The position numbers and the translations under genes are program-made. 64,000 nucleotides of DNA, taken from the NCBI RefSeq assembly GCF_016616885.1, contig NZ_CP067102.1:4430501-4494500 (forward strand). Reading direction: 5' to 3'. This document shows positions 18,216-27,916 of this stretch, one piece after another. The stretch comes from Bradyrhizobium diazoefficiens. GTDB lineage: Bacteria > Pseudomonadota > Alphaproteobacteria > Rhizobiales > Xanthobacteraceae. Below the pieces are notes generated by a model. It made no database searches. It worked only from the letters and a program-made list of their open reading frames with translations, and had not been told where the DNA came from. Position 1 is the first letter of the stretch; every line of letters starts with the position of its first letter.

Positions 18216-19529
18216 ATGGCCAGTCTCGGCATGATCGAACTGTCGTTCATCCTGCTCGGCGTGATGATCCTGCTGCTGGCGAGCGGCGTATGGATCGCGA
18301 TCTCGCTTGGGCTCGTCGGCTTCGTGGCGATGGCGCTGACCACGAGCCTGCCGCTTGGGAGCGTACTCGCGACCACGACCTGGAGCGCGAGTGCGTCGTG
18401 GACGCTGGCGGCATTGCCGCTATTCATCTGGATGGGAGAAATCCTTTTTCGCACCAGATTGTCGGAAGAGATGTTTCGCGGCCTGTCGCCTTGGGTGCAA
18501 TGGTTGCCCGGACGGCTGACCCATGTGAACGTCATCGGCTGCGGCATCTTTGCGGCGGTGTCGGGCTCGTCGGCTGCGACGTGTGCGACCATCGGCAAGA
18601 TCGCATTGCCCGAACTCGACAAGCGCGGCTACGACAAGGGCCTCAGCCTCGGTTCGCTGGCGGGATCCGGCACGCTCGGCCTCCTGATTCCACCCTCAAT
18701 TCCGATGGTGGTTTACGCGGTCACGGCGAATGTTTCCGTGCTCCAGGTGTTCCTTGGCGGGTTCCTGCCGGGCGTGCTCGTGATGGTGCTCTATTCCGGC
18801 TACATCATCATCTGGTCGCTGCTGAACCCTGCGAAAGTCCCGCCGCGCGACCCACCGATGCCGTTCCGGCAGAAGCTGCGCGAGTCGGCCAAGCTCGCAC
18901 CGTGCATGCTGCTGATCCTTGCGGTCTTCCTCTCGCTGGTGCTCGGGTTTGCGACCGCTACCGAATGCGCCGCATGGGGCGTCGCCGGCGCGCTGATCCT
19001 GGCGTGGTGGAGCGGCACGCTTTCGCGCAAGAACTTCCTCGAAAGCATCATGAGCGCGACGCGGCTGACCTGCATGATCATGCTGATCCTGGCCGGCGCC
19101 GCCTACACCACAGCCGCGATGGCCTATACCGGTATTCCCGCGGCGCTCGCCAGCTGGGTTCAGGGACAGCAACTCACGCCAGGCATGCTCGCGCTCTATT
19201 TGAGCATCATGTACATCATCCTTGGATGCCTGATCGATGGCATCTCGATGATCGTGCTGACCGCGGTCATCGTGTTGCCGATGGTCAAGCAGGCCGGCCT
19301 CGATCTCGTCTGGTTCGGTGTCTACCTCATCATCCATGTCGAAATGGCGCAGATCACGCCACCGGTCGGTTTCAACCTGTTCGTGCTGCAAAACATGAGC
19401 GGCCGCGATACGTTGACGGTCGCCCGTGCGGCATTCCCGTTCTTTGTGCTGCTATTGGCCGCAGTTTTCATCATCACCGAATACCCGCAAATCGTGCTGG
19501 TGCTGCCCAAGCTGGCTTTCCCCGACTGA
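18216..19529 (+). CDS. TRAP transporter large permease (DctM)
   Basis: Membrane subunit of 437 residues with about 12 hydrophobic helices; uses a sodium or proton gradient to drive solute uptake from the binding protein. Family signatures are seen: GSSAATCATIGKIALPEL, GSLAGSGTLGLLIPPSIP, and IHVEMAQITPPVGFNLFVL near the C-terminus. It is closely spaced with DctQ (upstream) and DctP (downstream, 39 bases), forming a complete DctQ-M-P operon. Substrate not evident. Confidence 0.93.
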   Translation: MASLGMIELSFILLGVMILLLASGVWIAISLGLVGFVAMALTTSLPLGSVLATTTWSASASWTLAALPLFIWMGEILFRTRLSEEMFRGLSPWVQWLPGRLTHVNVIGCGIFAAVSGSSAATCATIGKIALPELDKRGYDKGLSLGSLAGSGTLGLLIPPSIPMVVYAVTANVSVLQVFLGGFLPGVLVMVLYSGYIIIWSLLNPAKVPPRDPPMPFRQKLRESAKLAPCMLLILAVFLSLVLGFATATECAAWGVAGALILAWWSGTLSRKNFLESIMSATRLTCMIMLILAGAAYTTAAMAYTGIPAALASWVQGQQLTPGMLALYLSIMYIILGCLIDGISMIVLTAVIVLPMVKQAGLDLVWFGVYLIIHVEMAQITPPVGFNLFVLQNMSGRDTLTVARAAFPFFVLLLAAVFIITEYPQIVLVLPKLAFPD

Positions 19530-19568
19530 TCGCGCCGGGATTGCCGCCTTACCGTGAGGAGAAGTTCG

Positions 19569-20546
19569 ATGACGTCTCGTTTGCTGTTCTCAGGACTGAT
19601 CGCCGGCGCGCTGTTGGCCGCCACGCCTACGTTGGCCCAGACCAAATGGAATTTGCCAGCCGCATATCCCATCGACAATCCGCACTCGGAGAATCTGGTC
19701 GCCTTCGCCAAGGACGTCGAAGCTGCGACTTCCGGCAAGCTCGTGATCACGGTTCATCCGAACGCGTCGCTGTTCAAGGCCCCCGATATCAAGCGCGCGG
19801 TGGTGACCGGGCAGGCGCAAATGGGCGAATTGCTGCTTTCGATCCACGAAAACGAAGATCCGCTGTTCGGGATCGATGTCGTGCCGTTCCTTGCGACCAG
19901 CTTTCCTCAGTCGATGAAGCTGTACCAGGCGTCAAAGCCCCTCATCGAGAAGAAGCTGGATGCACAAGGTCTGAAGCTCTTGTTCGCTGTGCCGTGGGCG
20001 CCGCAGGGCGTCTACGTCAACAAGCCACTTGCCACTATTGAGGACATGAAGGGCCTGAAATGGCGCGCCTACAATGTCGGAACCGCGCGTATCGGTGACT
20101 TGGTCGGCGCCCAATCGGTGACGATCCAGGCTGCCGAACTGCCGCAGGCGCTCGCCACCGGCGTGGTGAACTCGTTCATGTCATCGGGCGGCACGGGCTA
20201 CGATTCAAAGGCCTGGGAGTCGCTGAAATACTTCTACGACGTGCAGGCCTGGATTCCGAAGGACTATACTTTCGTGAACAAGGCCGCGTTCGAGGCGCTC
20301 GACAAGCCGACCCAGGAGGCCATCCTCAAGGCCGCTGCCACGGCCGAAACCCGCGGCTGGAAGGCCTGGGAGGAGAAGGCCAATTGGTACATCGATCAGC
20401 TGAAGGCCAAGGGCATGACGGTCGAACCACCGAGCCCGCCGCTGAAAGCCGGCTTCGAGAAAGTAGGTCAGCAGCTCACCGCTGACTGGCTCAAAAAGGC
20501 CGGTGCGGACGGTCAGGCCGTGATCGACGCCTACAAGAAAATGTGA
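19569..20546 (+). CDS. TRAP transporter substrate-binding protein (DctP)
   Basis: Periplasmic binding protein of 325 residues with a Sec signal peptide (LLFSGLIAGALLAATPTLAQ). The mature domain has the DctP pattern, including the basic residue that binds a carboxylate in TRAP proteins (MKGLKWRAYNVG). The start is ATG 19569, because GAGGAGA lies just before it; an upstream GTG would place that site inside the gene. It ends the first TRAP operon and converges with the acyl-CoA ligase gene. Confidence 0.9.
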   Translation: MTSRLLFSGLIAGALLAATPTLAQTKWNLPAAYPIDNPHSENLVAFAKDVEAATSGKLVITVHPNASLFKAPDIKRAVVTGQAQMGELLLSIHENEDPLFGIDVVPFLATSFPQSMKLYQASKPLIEKKLDAQGLKLLFAVPWAPQGVYVNKPLATIEDMKGLKWRAYNVGTARIGDLVGAQSVTIQAAELPQALATGVVNSFMSSGGTGYDSKAWESLKYFYDVQAWIPKDYTFVNKAAFEALDKPTQEAILKAAATAETRGWKAWEEKANWYIDQLKAKGMTVEPPSPPLKAGFEKVGQQLTADWLKKAGADGQAVIDAYKKM

Positions 20547-20662
20547 CGGGAAGATCCCGGCACGAACGGGTGAGGGCACCCACGCGCTCTCATTTATCGC
20601 TGCGGCGACGCGCGATCGTGACGGCCCGTGCTTCTACGTGTGATCTGAAGCTGGAGCGTGCT

Positions 20663-22309
20663 TCAGGCCGTGATGGCCTTGGCCGAGCCGACCTCGTTGC
20701 GCAGCAGGAATTTCTGGATCTTGCCCGTCGACGTCTTCGGGATCGGTCCGAACACGACCGCCTTCGGCGTCTTGAAGCCGCTCATATGCGTGCGGCAGAA
20801 AGCGATGATGTCGGCCTCGCTTGCGTTCGCGCCGTCCTTGAGCTCGACGAAGGCGCAGGGCACTTCGCCCCATTTCGGATCGGGCTTTGCGACCACGGCA
20901 GCGAACAGCACAGCCGGATGCTTGTAGAGGACGTCCTCAACCTCCACGGACGAGATGTTCTCGCCGCCGGAGATGATGATGTCCTTGGAGCGATCCTTGA
21001 TGGTGACGTAGCCGTGCTCGTCGAGCACGCCGAGATCGCCGGTGTGAAACCAACCGCCCTCGAAGGCTTCCTTCGTCGCCTTCTCGTTCTTGAGATAGCC
21101 CTTCATCACGATGTTGCCGCGGAACATGACCTCGCCGATGGTCTCGCCGTCGCGCGGCACTTGCCTCATGGTCTTGGGATCGATGATGGTGACGCCTTCC
21201 TCGAGTGGGTAGGGCACGCCCTGCCGCCGCTTCATGCGCGCGCGCTCGGCGGGCGGGAGCTCGTCCCAGCCGGGCTGCTCGGCGCAGACCGAGGCGGGGC
21301 CATAGACTTCGGTCAGGCCATAGACGTGTGTTAGCTTGATGCCGATGTTTTCGGCGCCTTCGAGCACAGCGACCGGCGGTGCGGCGCCGGCAATGAGGCC
21401 AACGACGCGGCGGGCCGCATTGCCTTTGGGCGCATCGGGCGCGTTGATCAGCGTGTTGTAGACGATCGGCGCGCCGCACATGTGAGTGACGCCGTGCTGC
21501 CTGATCAGCTCGAAGATTTTGGTCGGCTCGACCTTGCGCAGGCAGACATTGATGCCGGCCGCCGCCGCAAGGGTCCAGGGGAAGCACCAGCCGTTGCAAT
21601 GGAACATCGGCAGCGTCCACAGATAGACCGGGTGCTGGCCGAGATTGCCGGCGAGGATATTGCTGACGGCGTTGAGGTACGCGCCACGATGATGGGTGAC
21701 GACGCCCTTCGGATTGCCCGTTGTGCCCGAGGTATAGCTCAGCGCAATCGCGTCCCATTCGTCGCTGGGCGGGATCGCCGCAAAATTCGGATCGCCTTGC
21801 GCGACGGCCGCTTCATATTCGATCTCGCCGATGCGCTTGCCGCCTTTGAAAGCGGCATCGTCGACGTCGATCACGAACGGTTTTGGCCCGCTCATCTGCG
21901 CCAGCGCATCGGTGATCACGCCGGAAAACTCGGGATCGACCAGAATGATTTTTGCGCCGCCATGGTCGAGCTGAAACGCAATCGAGGGCGCATCGAGGCG
22001 GATGTTGAGCGCATTGAGCACGGCCCCCGTCATCGGTACCGCGAAGTGCGCCTCGTTCATCGCCGGAATGTTCGGCAGCATCGCAGCGACAGTGTCGCCG
22101 ACGCCGATGCCCTTGCCGGCGAGCCAGAACGCAAAGCGCCTGCAGCGCTCGTCCGTCTCAGCCCACGTGAAGCTGCGGCCCTCATAGACCGTGCTGACGT
22201 GATTGGGATAGACGGCGGCGCTGCGCGCGAGGAAGCTCAGCGGCGACAGCGGCACGTAATTGGCGGGTGTCTTGTCGAGGCCGATATTGTACTGGTTCAG
22301 ATCACTCAT
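20663..22309 (-). CDS. Acyl-CoA ligase (AMP-binding family)
   Basis: ATP-dependent carboxylate-CoA ligase of 548 residues. The AMP-binding motif is ALSYTSGTTGNPKGVV and the late motifs are GWFHTGDLGVLDEHG and KDIIISGGENISS, with the catalytic Lys in TSTGKIQKFLLR. It resembles medium-chain or short-chain/aromatic ligases including DmdB-type enzymes; the substrate is not clear. Start at ATG 22309 because GGAGG lies six bases before it. It is the last gene of a reverse-strand operon with a fused TRAP permease and a TRAP binding protein, which suggests that it activates the imported acid. Confidence 0.9.
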   Translation of the reverse strand: MSDLNQYNIGLDKTPANYVPLSPLSFLARSAAVYPNHVSTVYEGRSFTWAETDERCRRFAFWLAGKGIGVGDTVAAMLPNIPAMNEAHFAVPMTGAVLNALNIRLDAPSIAFQLDHGGAKIILVDPEFSGVITDALAQMSGPKPFVIDVDDAAFKGGKRIGEIEYEAAVAQGDPNFAAIPPSDEWDAIALSYTSGTTGNPKGVVTHHRGAYLNAVSNILAGNLGQHPVYLWTLPMFHCNGWCFPWTLAAAAGINVCLRKVEPTKIFELIRQHGVTHMCGAPIVYNTLINAPDAPKGNAARRVVGLIAGAAPPVAVLEGAENIGIKLTHVYGLTEVYGPASVCAEQPGWDELPPAERARMKRRQGVPYPLEEGVTIIDPKTMRQVPRDGETIGEVMFRGNIVMKGYLKNEKATKEAFEGGWFHTGDLGVLDEHGYVTIKDRSKDIIISGGENISSVEVEDVLYKHPAVLFAAVVAKPDPKWGEVPCAFVELKDGANASEADIIAFCRTHMSGFKTPKAVVFGPIPKTSTGKIQKFLLRNEVGSAKAITA

Positions 22310-22333
22310 CGACACCCTCCTTGACGCCGCGCG

Positions 22334-24223
22334 TTACAGGAATCCGATCGAGATCCAGGGGAAGACCGCGACGACGATCAATCCCACCAGCAGCGCCAGC
22401 AGATAGCCCCAGATCGGCCTGATGCCCTCGGCCGGCTCGACGCGTCCAATGGCACAGGCGGCATAATAGCCGACGCCGAACGGCGGAGCGAATAGCCCGA
22501 TACCCATGGCCAGAATGATCACCATGGCGTAGTGCACCTCATGCACGCCGACGGCGCGGGCGATCGGAAACAGCAGCGGCCCGAACAGCACGATCGCAGG
22601 GATGCCCTCCAGCACGCTGCCGAGGACGGTGAAGGCCAGGATGGACACGGCGATGAAGGTCGCAGCTCCGCCGGGCAATCCGGTCATGGCGGATGCCAGC
22701 GAGCGCGAGAAGCCCGACTGGGTCAGGCCCCAGGCCATGCCGGTGGCCGTGCCGATGATCAGCAGGATCGCACCCGACAGCGCCGCCGTCTCGACCAGCA
22801 TCGGAAACAGCCGCCGCCAGTCGAAGCGGCGGTAGACCATCAGGCCGACGAGGGCGCCATAGACGATGCCGATGGTGGAGACTTCGGTGGCGGTCGCAAT
22901 GCCTTCGACCACAGCGTAGCGGATCACGAAGGGCAGCGCGAGCGCGGGCAGGGCGACGACGAAGGTTTTGCCGATCTCGGACGCGGTGGCGCGGCGGACA
23001 TGGCTCATGTCCTCGTGGCGGTAACGCCACCACACCAGCATGCAGAGCGTGACCGCGAGCACGACGCCAGGCAGCAGGCCGCCGGTGAACAGCGCCGCGA
23101 TCGAGACGCCGGTGACCGAGCCGATCGTGATCAGCACGAGGCTCGGCGGAATGGTTTCGGTCTGCGCGCCGGTTGCGGCAAGCAGCGCGACGAGATCGCC
23201 GGGCTTGGCGCCGCGCTGCTTCATCTCCGGGAACAGCACGGGCGCGACCGCGGCCATGTCGGCGGCCTTGGCGCCGGAAATGCCGGAGACCAGATACATG
23301 GCGCCGACCAGCACGTAATGCAGGCCGCCGCGGACATGGCCGAGCAGGCTCGCCAGGAATGCCACCATGGCGCGCGCCATGCCGGTCATTTCGATCAGCA
23401 GTCCCAGGAACACGAACAGCGGCACCGAGAGCAGGATGAGATGGCTCATGCCCTCGTCCATCCGCCCGACCAGCACCATGACGGGCGTGCGCGTGGTCAG
23501 CGCCAGATAGCCGAAGATCGCAAGGCCAAAGCCGAACGCAATGGGAACGCCGGCGAAGACGCAGAAGCCGGCGACGCCGACGAAGAAGATGACGAGGTTG
23601 AGATTGCCGAGCGGCCGCAGGTAAGACTGCGCCAACCAGAACAGGCCAACGACGACGGCGACGGAGATCGCGGCCGTCAGCACCATCCGGTAATCCGCGG
23701 CGCGGAGCAGCCGCAGCAGTCCGAACAACGCCATCAGGCAGATGCCGGTCGGCAGCGCGACGGCGCGCCACATGTTCGAGATCTGGAGCGCGGGCGTGGT
23801 GATGAAGCTCTCTTCGTAGGCGTAGTCGTAGGCCGGCCAGACGATCATCGCGAGGAACGCCAGCGCGGCAGCGACCGCCACGAGATCGAGCCAGGCCCGC
23901 ATCGCGGGTCGTGCGCTCGCGACGATCGCGGTCATGCGCATGTGCTCGGAACGGCGGAACGCCACCGCGGCGCCAAGCATGGCCAGCCAAAGGAACAGGA
24001 TCGAGGCCAGCTCGTCCGACCAGATCAGCGGCCGATGCACGACGTAGCGCGCGACCACGCCGGCAAACAGGATCACGATCTCGGCGACGACCAGGATCGC
24101 CGCGGGGATCTCGACGGCGAGGCCGAGAATGCGCTCCAGCGAGGCCAGCCATGAAGGTCGGCGAGGGGACTGAACAGCCGCCTCGCCCACTATTTCGGTG
24201 ACCTGAACCTCGACGTGAGCCAT
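22334..24223 (-). CDS. TRAP transporter fused permease (DctQM)
   Basis: Membrane protein of 629 residues in which the small and large TRAP permeases are joined in one chain. The N-terminal part (about 35-190) is DctQ-like with four helices (RPLIWSDELASILFLWLAML). The rest is DctM-like with about 12 helices; signatures are SGISGAKAADMAAVAPVLFP and GIGLFAPPFGVGYYAACAIG. The binding-protein gene lies 15 bases upstream and the acyl-CoA ligase gene 24 bases downstream. Confidence 0.9.
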   Translation of the reverse strand: MAHVEVQVTEIVGEAAVQSPRRPSWLASLERILGLAVEIPAAILVVAEIVILFAGVVARYVVHRPLIWSDELASILFLWLAMLGAAVAFRRSEHMRMTAIVASARPAMRAWLDLVAVAAALAFLAMIVWPAYDYAYEESFITTPALQISNMWRAVALPTGICLMALFGLLRLLRAADYRMVLTAAISVAVVVGLFWLAQSYLRPLGNLNLVIFFVGVAGFCVFAGVPIAFGFGLAIFGYLALTTRTPVMVLVGRMDEGMSHLILLSVPLFVFLGLLIEMTGMARAMVAFLASLLGHVRGGLHYVLVGAMYLVSGISGAKAADMAAVAPVLFPEMKQRGAKPGDLVALLAATGAQTETIPPSLVLITIGSVTGVSIAALFTGGLLPGVVLAVTLCMLVWWRYRHEDMSHVRRATASEIGKTFVVALPALALPFVIRYAVVEGIATATEVSTIGIVYGALVGLMVYRRFDWRRLFPMLVETAALSGAILLIIGTATGMAWGLTQSGFSRSLASAMTGLPGGAATFIAVSILAFTVLGSVLEGIPAIVLFGPLLFPIARAVGVHEVHYAMVIILAMGIGLFAPPFGVGYYAACAIGRVEPAEGIRPIWGYLLALLVGLIVVAVFPWISIGFL

Positions 24224-24238
24224 GGCGGCCCCAATGCG

Positions 24239-25258
24239 TTACGACAGCTTGCCGACGGCCTTCTCCAGGAGGTCCCAGGCCTGGTCGCCATACTTGCCCT
24301 TCCACTCGGCATAGAAGCCGGCAGCGCGCAGCTTGTCGCGGAACGGCGCGACCGCGGGCTGGTTGAACGTCAGGCCCTTGCCCGCGAGCTCCTGCTGGAG
24401 ATTGGCGTTGAGCTTGGCGGTATCCTCGCGCTCCCTGACGGCGGCGGCGTTGATGTTCTTGGCGACGATGGTGCGCACGTCTTGTGGGAGCTTTTCCCAG
24501 GCGCGGCGGTTGGCCAGGAACCAGAAGCCGTCCCACATATGGTTGGTCAGCGAGCAGTATTTCTGCACCTCGTAGAGCTTTGCCGTCGAGATGATCGCCA
24601 GCGGGTTCTCCTGGCCCTCGACGATCTTGGTCTGGAGCGCGGAATAGACCTCGGCGAAATTGATCGAGGCGGGCGCGGCGTCGAATGCCTTGAACATCGA
24701 GGTCCACAGCGGTGACACCGGCACGCGGATCTTGAAGCCCTTGAAATCGTCGGGGCTCGTGATCGGCTTGCTCGACGACGTGGTCTGGCGGAAGCCGTTG
24801 TCCCAGATCTTGTCCATGACTTCGAGGCCGGCCTTTTTGATTTCGCCGCGCACGAAGGCGCCGAGGTCGCCGTCCATGGCCTTCCAGACAGTGTCATAGT
24901 CCGGGAACGCGAAGCCGATGCCGTTGATGGCGGCCGTCGGGACCAACGTCGCCAGGATCAGGCCGGAGAGCGTGAAGAACTCGACGCCGCCGGAACGGAT
25001 CTGGCTCAGCATGTCGGTGTCCGAACCGAGCTGGTTGTTCGGAAAGATCTGGAGGTCGAACTTGCCGTTGGTCTCGCTCTTGATCGCAGCCGCCATTTCC
25101 TTGGCGCGGGCGTTCATCGGGTGCGAGTCAGGCAGGTTGTTGGCGTATTTATAGGTGAACTCGGCAGCCTGGGCACGGGCCACATAGGGTGCGCCGACAC
25201 CGCCAAAGACGGCGGTCGCGGCGGAGGCCTTGAGAAGCGTGCGGCGGGAAAAGCTCAT
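24239..25258 (-). CDS. TRAP transporter substrate-binding protein (DctP)
   Basis: Periplasmic binding protein of 339 residues. A twin-arginine-type signal (SFSRRTLLKASAATAVF) suggests export by Tat. The mature part follows DctP: LPDSHPMNARAKEMAAAI, IFPNNQLGSDTDMLSQI, and the carboxylate-binding Arg in FKGFKIRVPVS. The EGQENPLAII block is the ligand-loop of this family. It heads an operon with the fused permease and the acyl-CoA ligase. Substrate probably a monocarboxylic or aromatic acid, by context only. Confidence 0.9.
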   Translation of the reverse strand: MSFSRRTLLKASAATAVFGGVGAPYVARAQAAEFTYKYANNLPDSHPMNARAKEMAAAIKSETNGKFDLQIFPNNQLGSDTDMLSQIRSGGVEFFTLSGLILATLVPTAAINGIGFAFPDYDTVWKAMDGDLGAFVRGEIKKAGLEVMDKIWDNGFRQTTSSSKPITSPDDFKGFKIRVPVSPLWTSMFKAFDAAPASINFAEVYSALQTKIVEGQENPLAIISTAKLYEVQKYCSLTNHMWDGFWFLANRRAWEKLPQDVRTIVAKNINAAAVREREDTAKLNANLQQELAGKGLTFNQPAVAPFRDKLRAAGFYAEWKGKYGDQAWDLLEKAVGKLS

Positions 25259-25712
25259 GGGTCTGCTTCCTCGGAAGGTTTGTTTTTGTTGTGAGACGCA
25301 AACCTATACGGACGGAAGGCTCGAAGGTCATCTGCGATCTCGCGGAGCTCGCTTATTGCAGCCGGACAAGGTCGCGGCAATATCGGCTTTCGACAGATGG
25401 GGCCGGATGCAAAAACTGAAAAACAACCCCATGCACAGTAGCCGGCAAGAGCTGAGACGACGCTCGATGGCCAGTCCGAAAACTCGCTCCAGCGAAGGCG
25501 TGATGGCAGGACCTTCGCCTAAATAACTGATCCAATTGAACATAAATATATTCCATAATATACCTTATGCGAATTAGGGGTATGAGGGTATGCAGATCAG
25601 ACCGGATCATTCCGAGGCTACCAGAGCCCCGCTTCCGGCTCACACTTGTGCCAATGAGCGTCAGGCAAACGCACGCGGCGGCCTGATCCGCTCCAGCATT
25701 GGGAGTTTCGTC
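25259..25712. promoter_or_regulatory. Divergent regulatory region with AT-rich inverted repeat
   Basis: About 450 bases between the TRAP operon (reverse) and the M24 gene (forward), without a convincing gene. An AT-rich patch at 25541-25569 holds an inverted repeat with arms TATATT (25547-25552) and AATATA (25557-25562), spacer CCAT. Outer ATAA and TTAT extend the symmetry imperfectly. The patch stands out in GC-rich surroundings and may be a promoter or operator for one or both genes. No regulator gene is adjacent. Confidence 0.4.
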
Positions 25713-26948
25713 ATGCAGGAGAACGTCACGCATGCGGCCAGTTCGCGCGCCATTCCGTTCGACGCCGCCAAGCTCGACCGCCTGATGGAGGGTGCCGGCC
25801 TCGACGTGCTGATCGCGATCTCCAAGCACAATGTGCAGTACTTGCTCGGCGCCGAGCGCGCGATCTTCTTCGACTACATGGATGCCCTGGGCGTCAGCCG
25901 CTATCTGCCGGTCCTGGTCTATCCCAAGGGCGCGCCCGAGAAAGCCGTCTATGTCGGCCACCGGCTGGAGACCCACCAGCGTGCCGTAGCGCCGCCCTGG
26001 GTGCCTCAGGTCCGCACCGAGTCCAACGGGTCGGTGGATGCGGTAACGCGCGCCGTGGCGTTGATCCGGGACGTCGGAGTGCCGCTCAAGCGGGTCGGGG
26101 TCGAGATGGCGTTCCTGCCGATGGACGCGGGACGGGCGCTAGCCGACGCCCTGCCCGGCGCCGAGCTCAAGGACGCGCTGCTGGTGCTCGAGCGCTTGCG
26201 GGCGGTGAAGTCGGCCGATGAGCTGGCGAAACTGAAGACGGCCTCGGAGCTCGTGATCGCGTCCATGCTGGAGGTGATCGCCGGACACGGTCCGGGCACA
26301 ACCAAGCAGCAATTGAGCGATGCGCTGCGCATCGCCGAAGCCAGGCGCGGGCTGACCTTCGAGTATTGCCTGCTGGCCTGCGGCAGCAGCCACAACCGGG
26401 CGCCGTCGGCGCAGCGCTGGGAGCAAGGCGACGTGCTGTCGCTCGATTCCGGCGGCAATTATCGCGGCTATATCGGCGACCTCGCGCGCATGGCCGTGCT
26501 GGGCGATCCCGACGCTGAACTGAAGGACTGTCTGGCCGAGATCGAGGCGGTCCAGCGCGCCGCTTTTGCCGCGGTCCGGCCGGGGGCCCTGGGTGGCGAG
26601 ATCTATGTCGCGGCCGAGCGGCAACTCAGCCGGATCAGCCAGCGCGGCTGCACCGATTTCCTGGCCCACGGCATGGGCCTTGTCAGCCACGAGGCCCCTC
26701 GCCTGACCGCCAAGGGGCCGATTCCCTACGACGACACCGATGCGCGACTGCCGCTTGAGCCCGGCATGGTCGTGTCGATCGAGACGACGATGAAGCATCC
26801 CAAGCGCGGCTTCATCAAGCTCGAGGACACGGTCGCGGTGACGGCAACCGGCCATGAGATATTCGGTGAAGGCGGCCGAGGGTGGAATCTTGGCGGCGGC
26901 GGTTCTAGCGCAGCGGCAGCAGCTCCAGCTGGCTCTGCGCCTTCTTGA
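25713..26948 (+). CDS. M24 family metallopeptidase-like protein
   Basis: Protein of 411 residues with a creatinase-like N-terminal domain (about 20-160) and a C-terminal pita-bread domain. The five M24 metal ligands are present: Asp in LSLDSGG, Asp in YIGDLAR, His in LAHGMGLVS, Glu in VSIETTM and Glu in KLEDTVAV. So it is likely a dinuclear-metal enzyme of the Xaa-Pro dipeptidase group; related proteins also cleave other substrates. Start at ATG 25713; upstream in-frame codons from 25590 lack coding character. Divergent from the TRAP operon. Its last 44 bases overlap the end of the convergent gene. Confidence 0.83.
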   Translation: MQENVTHAASSRAIPFDAAKLDRLMEGAGLDVLIAISKHNVQYLLGAERAIFFDYMDALGVSRYLPVLVYPKGAPEKAVYVGHRLETHQRAVAPPWVPQVRTESNGSVDAVTRAVALIRDVGVPLKRVGVEMAFLPMDAGRALADALPGAELKDALLVLERLRAVKSADELAKLKTASELVIASMLEVIAGHGPGTTKQQLSDALRIAEARRGLTFEYCLLACGSSHNRAPSAQRWEQGDVLSLDSGGNYRGYIGDLARMAVLGDPDAELKDCLAEIEAVQRAAFAAVRPGALGGEIYVAAERQLSRISQRGCTDFLAHGMGLVSHEAPRLTAKGPIPYDDTDARLPLEPGMVVSIETTMKHPKRGFIKLEDTVAVTATGHEIFGEGGRGWNLGGGGSSAAAAAPAGSAPS

Positions 26949-27717
26949 CGGCCCCCGCGAACCAGCTCTGGCTGGGTGCTTCCTTGGCGAAACACTTGGT
27001 GTAGGCGTCCATCGCCCGGTCCTCCTTGGCCGTGGAATCCTGCGGGACCTTTTTGGCCACCATCTGCTTCCAGACCTTTTCACAGGCCGGGATCTCGGCC
27101 GTCTTGATGGCGTCGGTTGCGGCGAGGAAGAAGACCTTGTCGCCCAGGATCGCGACCACGTCGATCTCGAGCGGCGGCCCCTTCAGGTCGCCATTGCCGC
27201 GAACGCCGAGCACGGCGACCGCAGCGCTCGCGGACGCGGGCTTGGCGATGGGGAGTTCCGCGTATTTGGCGAAGGCTGAGTCCTGGATCGCCTGGTAGTA
27301 GAAGCGGTCCGACCTGAACGCCGCATCGATCTCCTGCGGCATGCCATCCTTGCTGTGCTCGCGCAGCCAGTGCCTGAGCAGCGATGTCGTGGTCACCACC
27401 GCCTGCTGCTTGTCGCCTTCCGTGGCGAAGCCGAGCCCGTCGAGATGGCCGAAGCCCGAGTCGCCTTTGAACAGCGTGTCGGCGTTCGACTTGCCATCGG
27501 CCGGCAGCCCCTTGATCGCGACGGGGCCCACCAGGCCACGCAGCACCCCGGTCAGCTCGTCGAGCGCCGCATCGTGCTGCTTATACGTCTCGTCGTTCTC
27601 CTTGGCCTTCGAGAATTTGGCGATGTAGCGGTCGCGCAGATCGAGATAGTGCTGCTCGGACGTCGCGGCGTGTGCGGGCGTGAAGGCGAGCAGGCAGAGC
27701 AAGGCGAGCGATCTCAT
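26905..27717 (-). CDS. Secreted protein of unknown function
   Basis: Protein of 270 residues with a Sec signal peptide (RSLALLCLLAFTPAHA, cleavage near residue 17). The mature chain is mixed helix and strand with two cysteines (PACEKVW and TKCFAKE). No domain is recognised. The start at 27717 gives the signal peptide; the frame remains open far upstream but without coding sense. It converges with, and overlaps by 44 bases, the M24 gene. The PilZ-HTH gene lies divergently upstream. Confidence 0.7.
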   Translation of the reverse strand: MRSLALLCLLAFTPAHAATSEQHYLDLRDRYIAKFSKAKENDETYKQHDAALDELTGVLRGLVGPVAIKGLPADGKSNADTLFKGDSGFGHLDGLGFATEGDKQQAVVTTTSLLRHWLREHSKDGMPQEIDAAFRSDRFYYQAIQDSAFAKYAELPIAKPASASAAVAVLGVRGNGDLKGPPLEIDVVAILGDKVFFLAATDAIKTAEIPACEKVWKQMVAKKVPQDSTAKEDRAMDAYTKCFAKEAPSQSWFAGAVKKAQSQLELLPLR

Positions 27718-27916
27718 TGCGATGTCCGGAAGGTTGGCGCGACACCAGTCTTGGTGGCGCTGCCGGGCTGGAAGGTTCATTCCCAGCGACCCGCCCTGCT
27801 CGACCGAGAACGAATCCTTCACCATGGCTTGCGCGTTTGATTGAGCCCAGGGAACCCGAGAGGTAAAATCGGCTGCAGATGTTTCAGCGAGTGCTGGGCA
27901 TCCGGGGGCGACGTCC

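Noticed and set aside
22532..24154. Forward-strand open frame of 540 codons opposite the fused TRAP permease
   Set aside because: Low-complexity Asp/His/Arg/Gln translation typical of an antisense frame of a membrane-protein gene.
25713..26948. M24 enzyme as a DMSP lyase (DddP) beside a DmdB-like ligase
   Set aside because: DddP belongs to the M24 fold and DmdB to the ligase family, but this sequence does not show DddP-specific blocks that I know, and a DMSP role in this group is unlikely.
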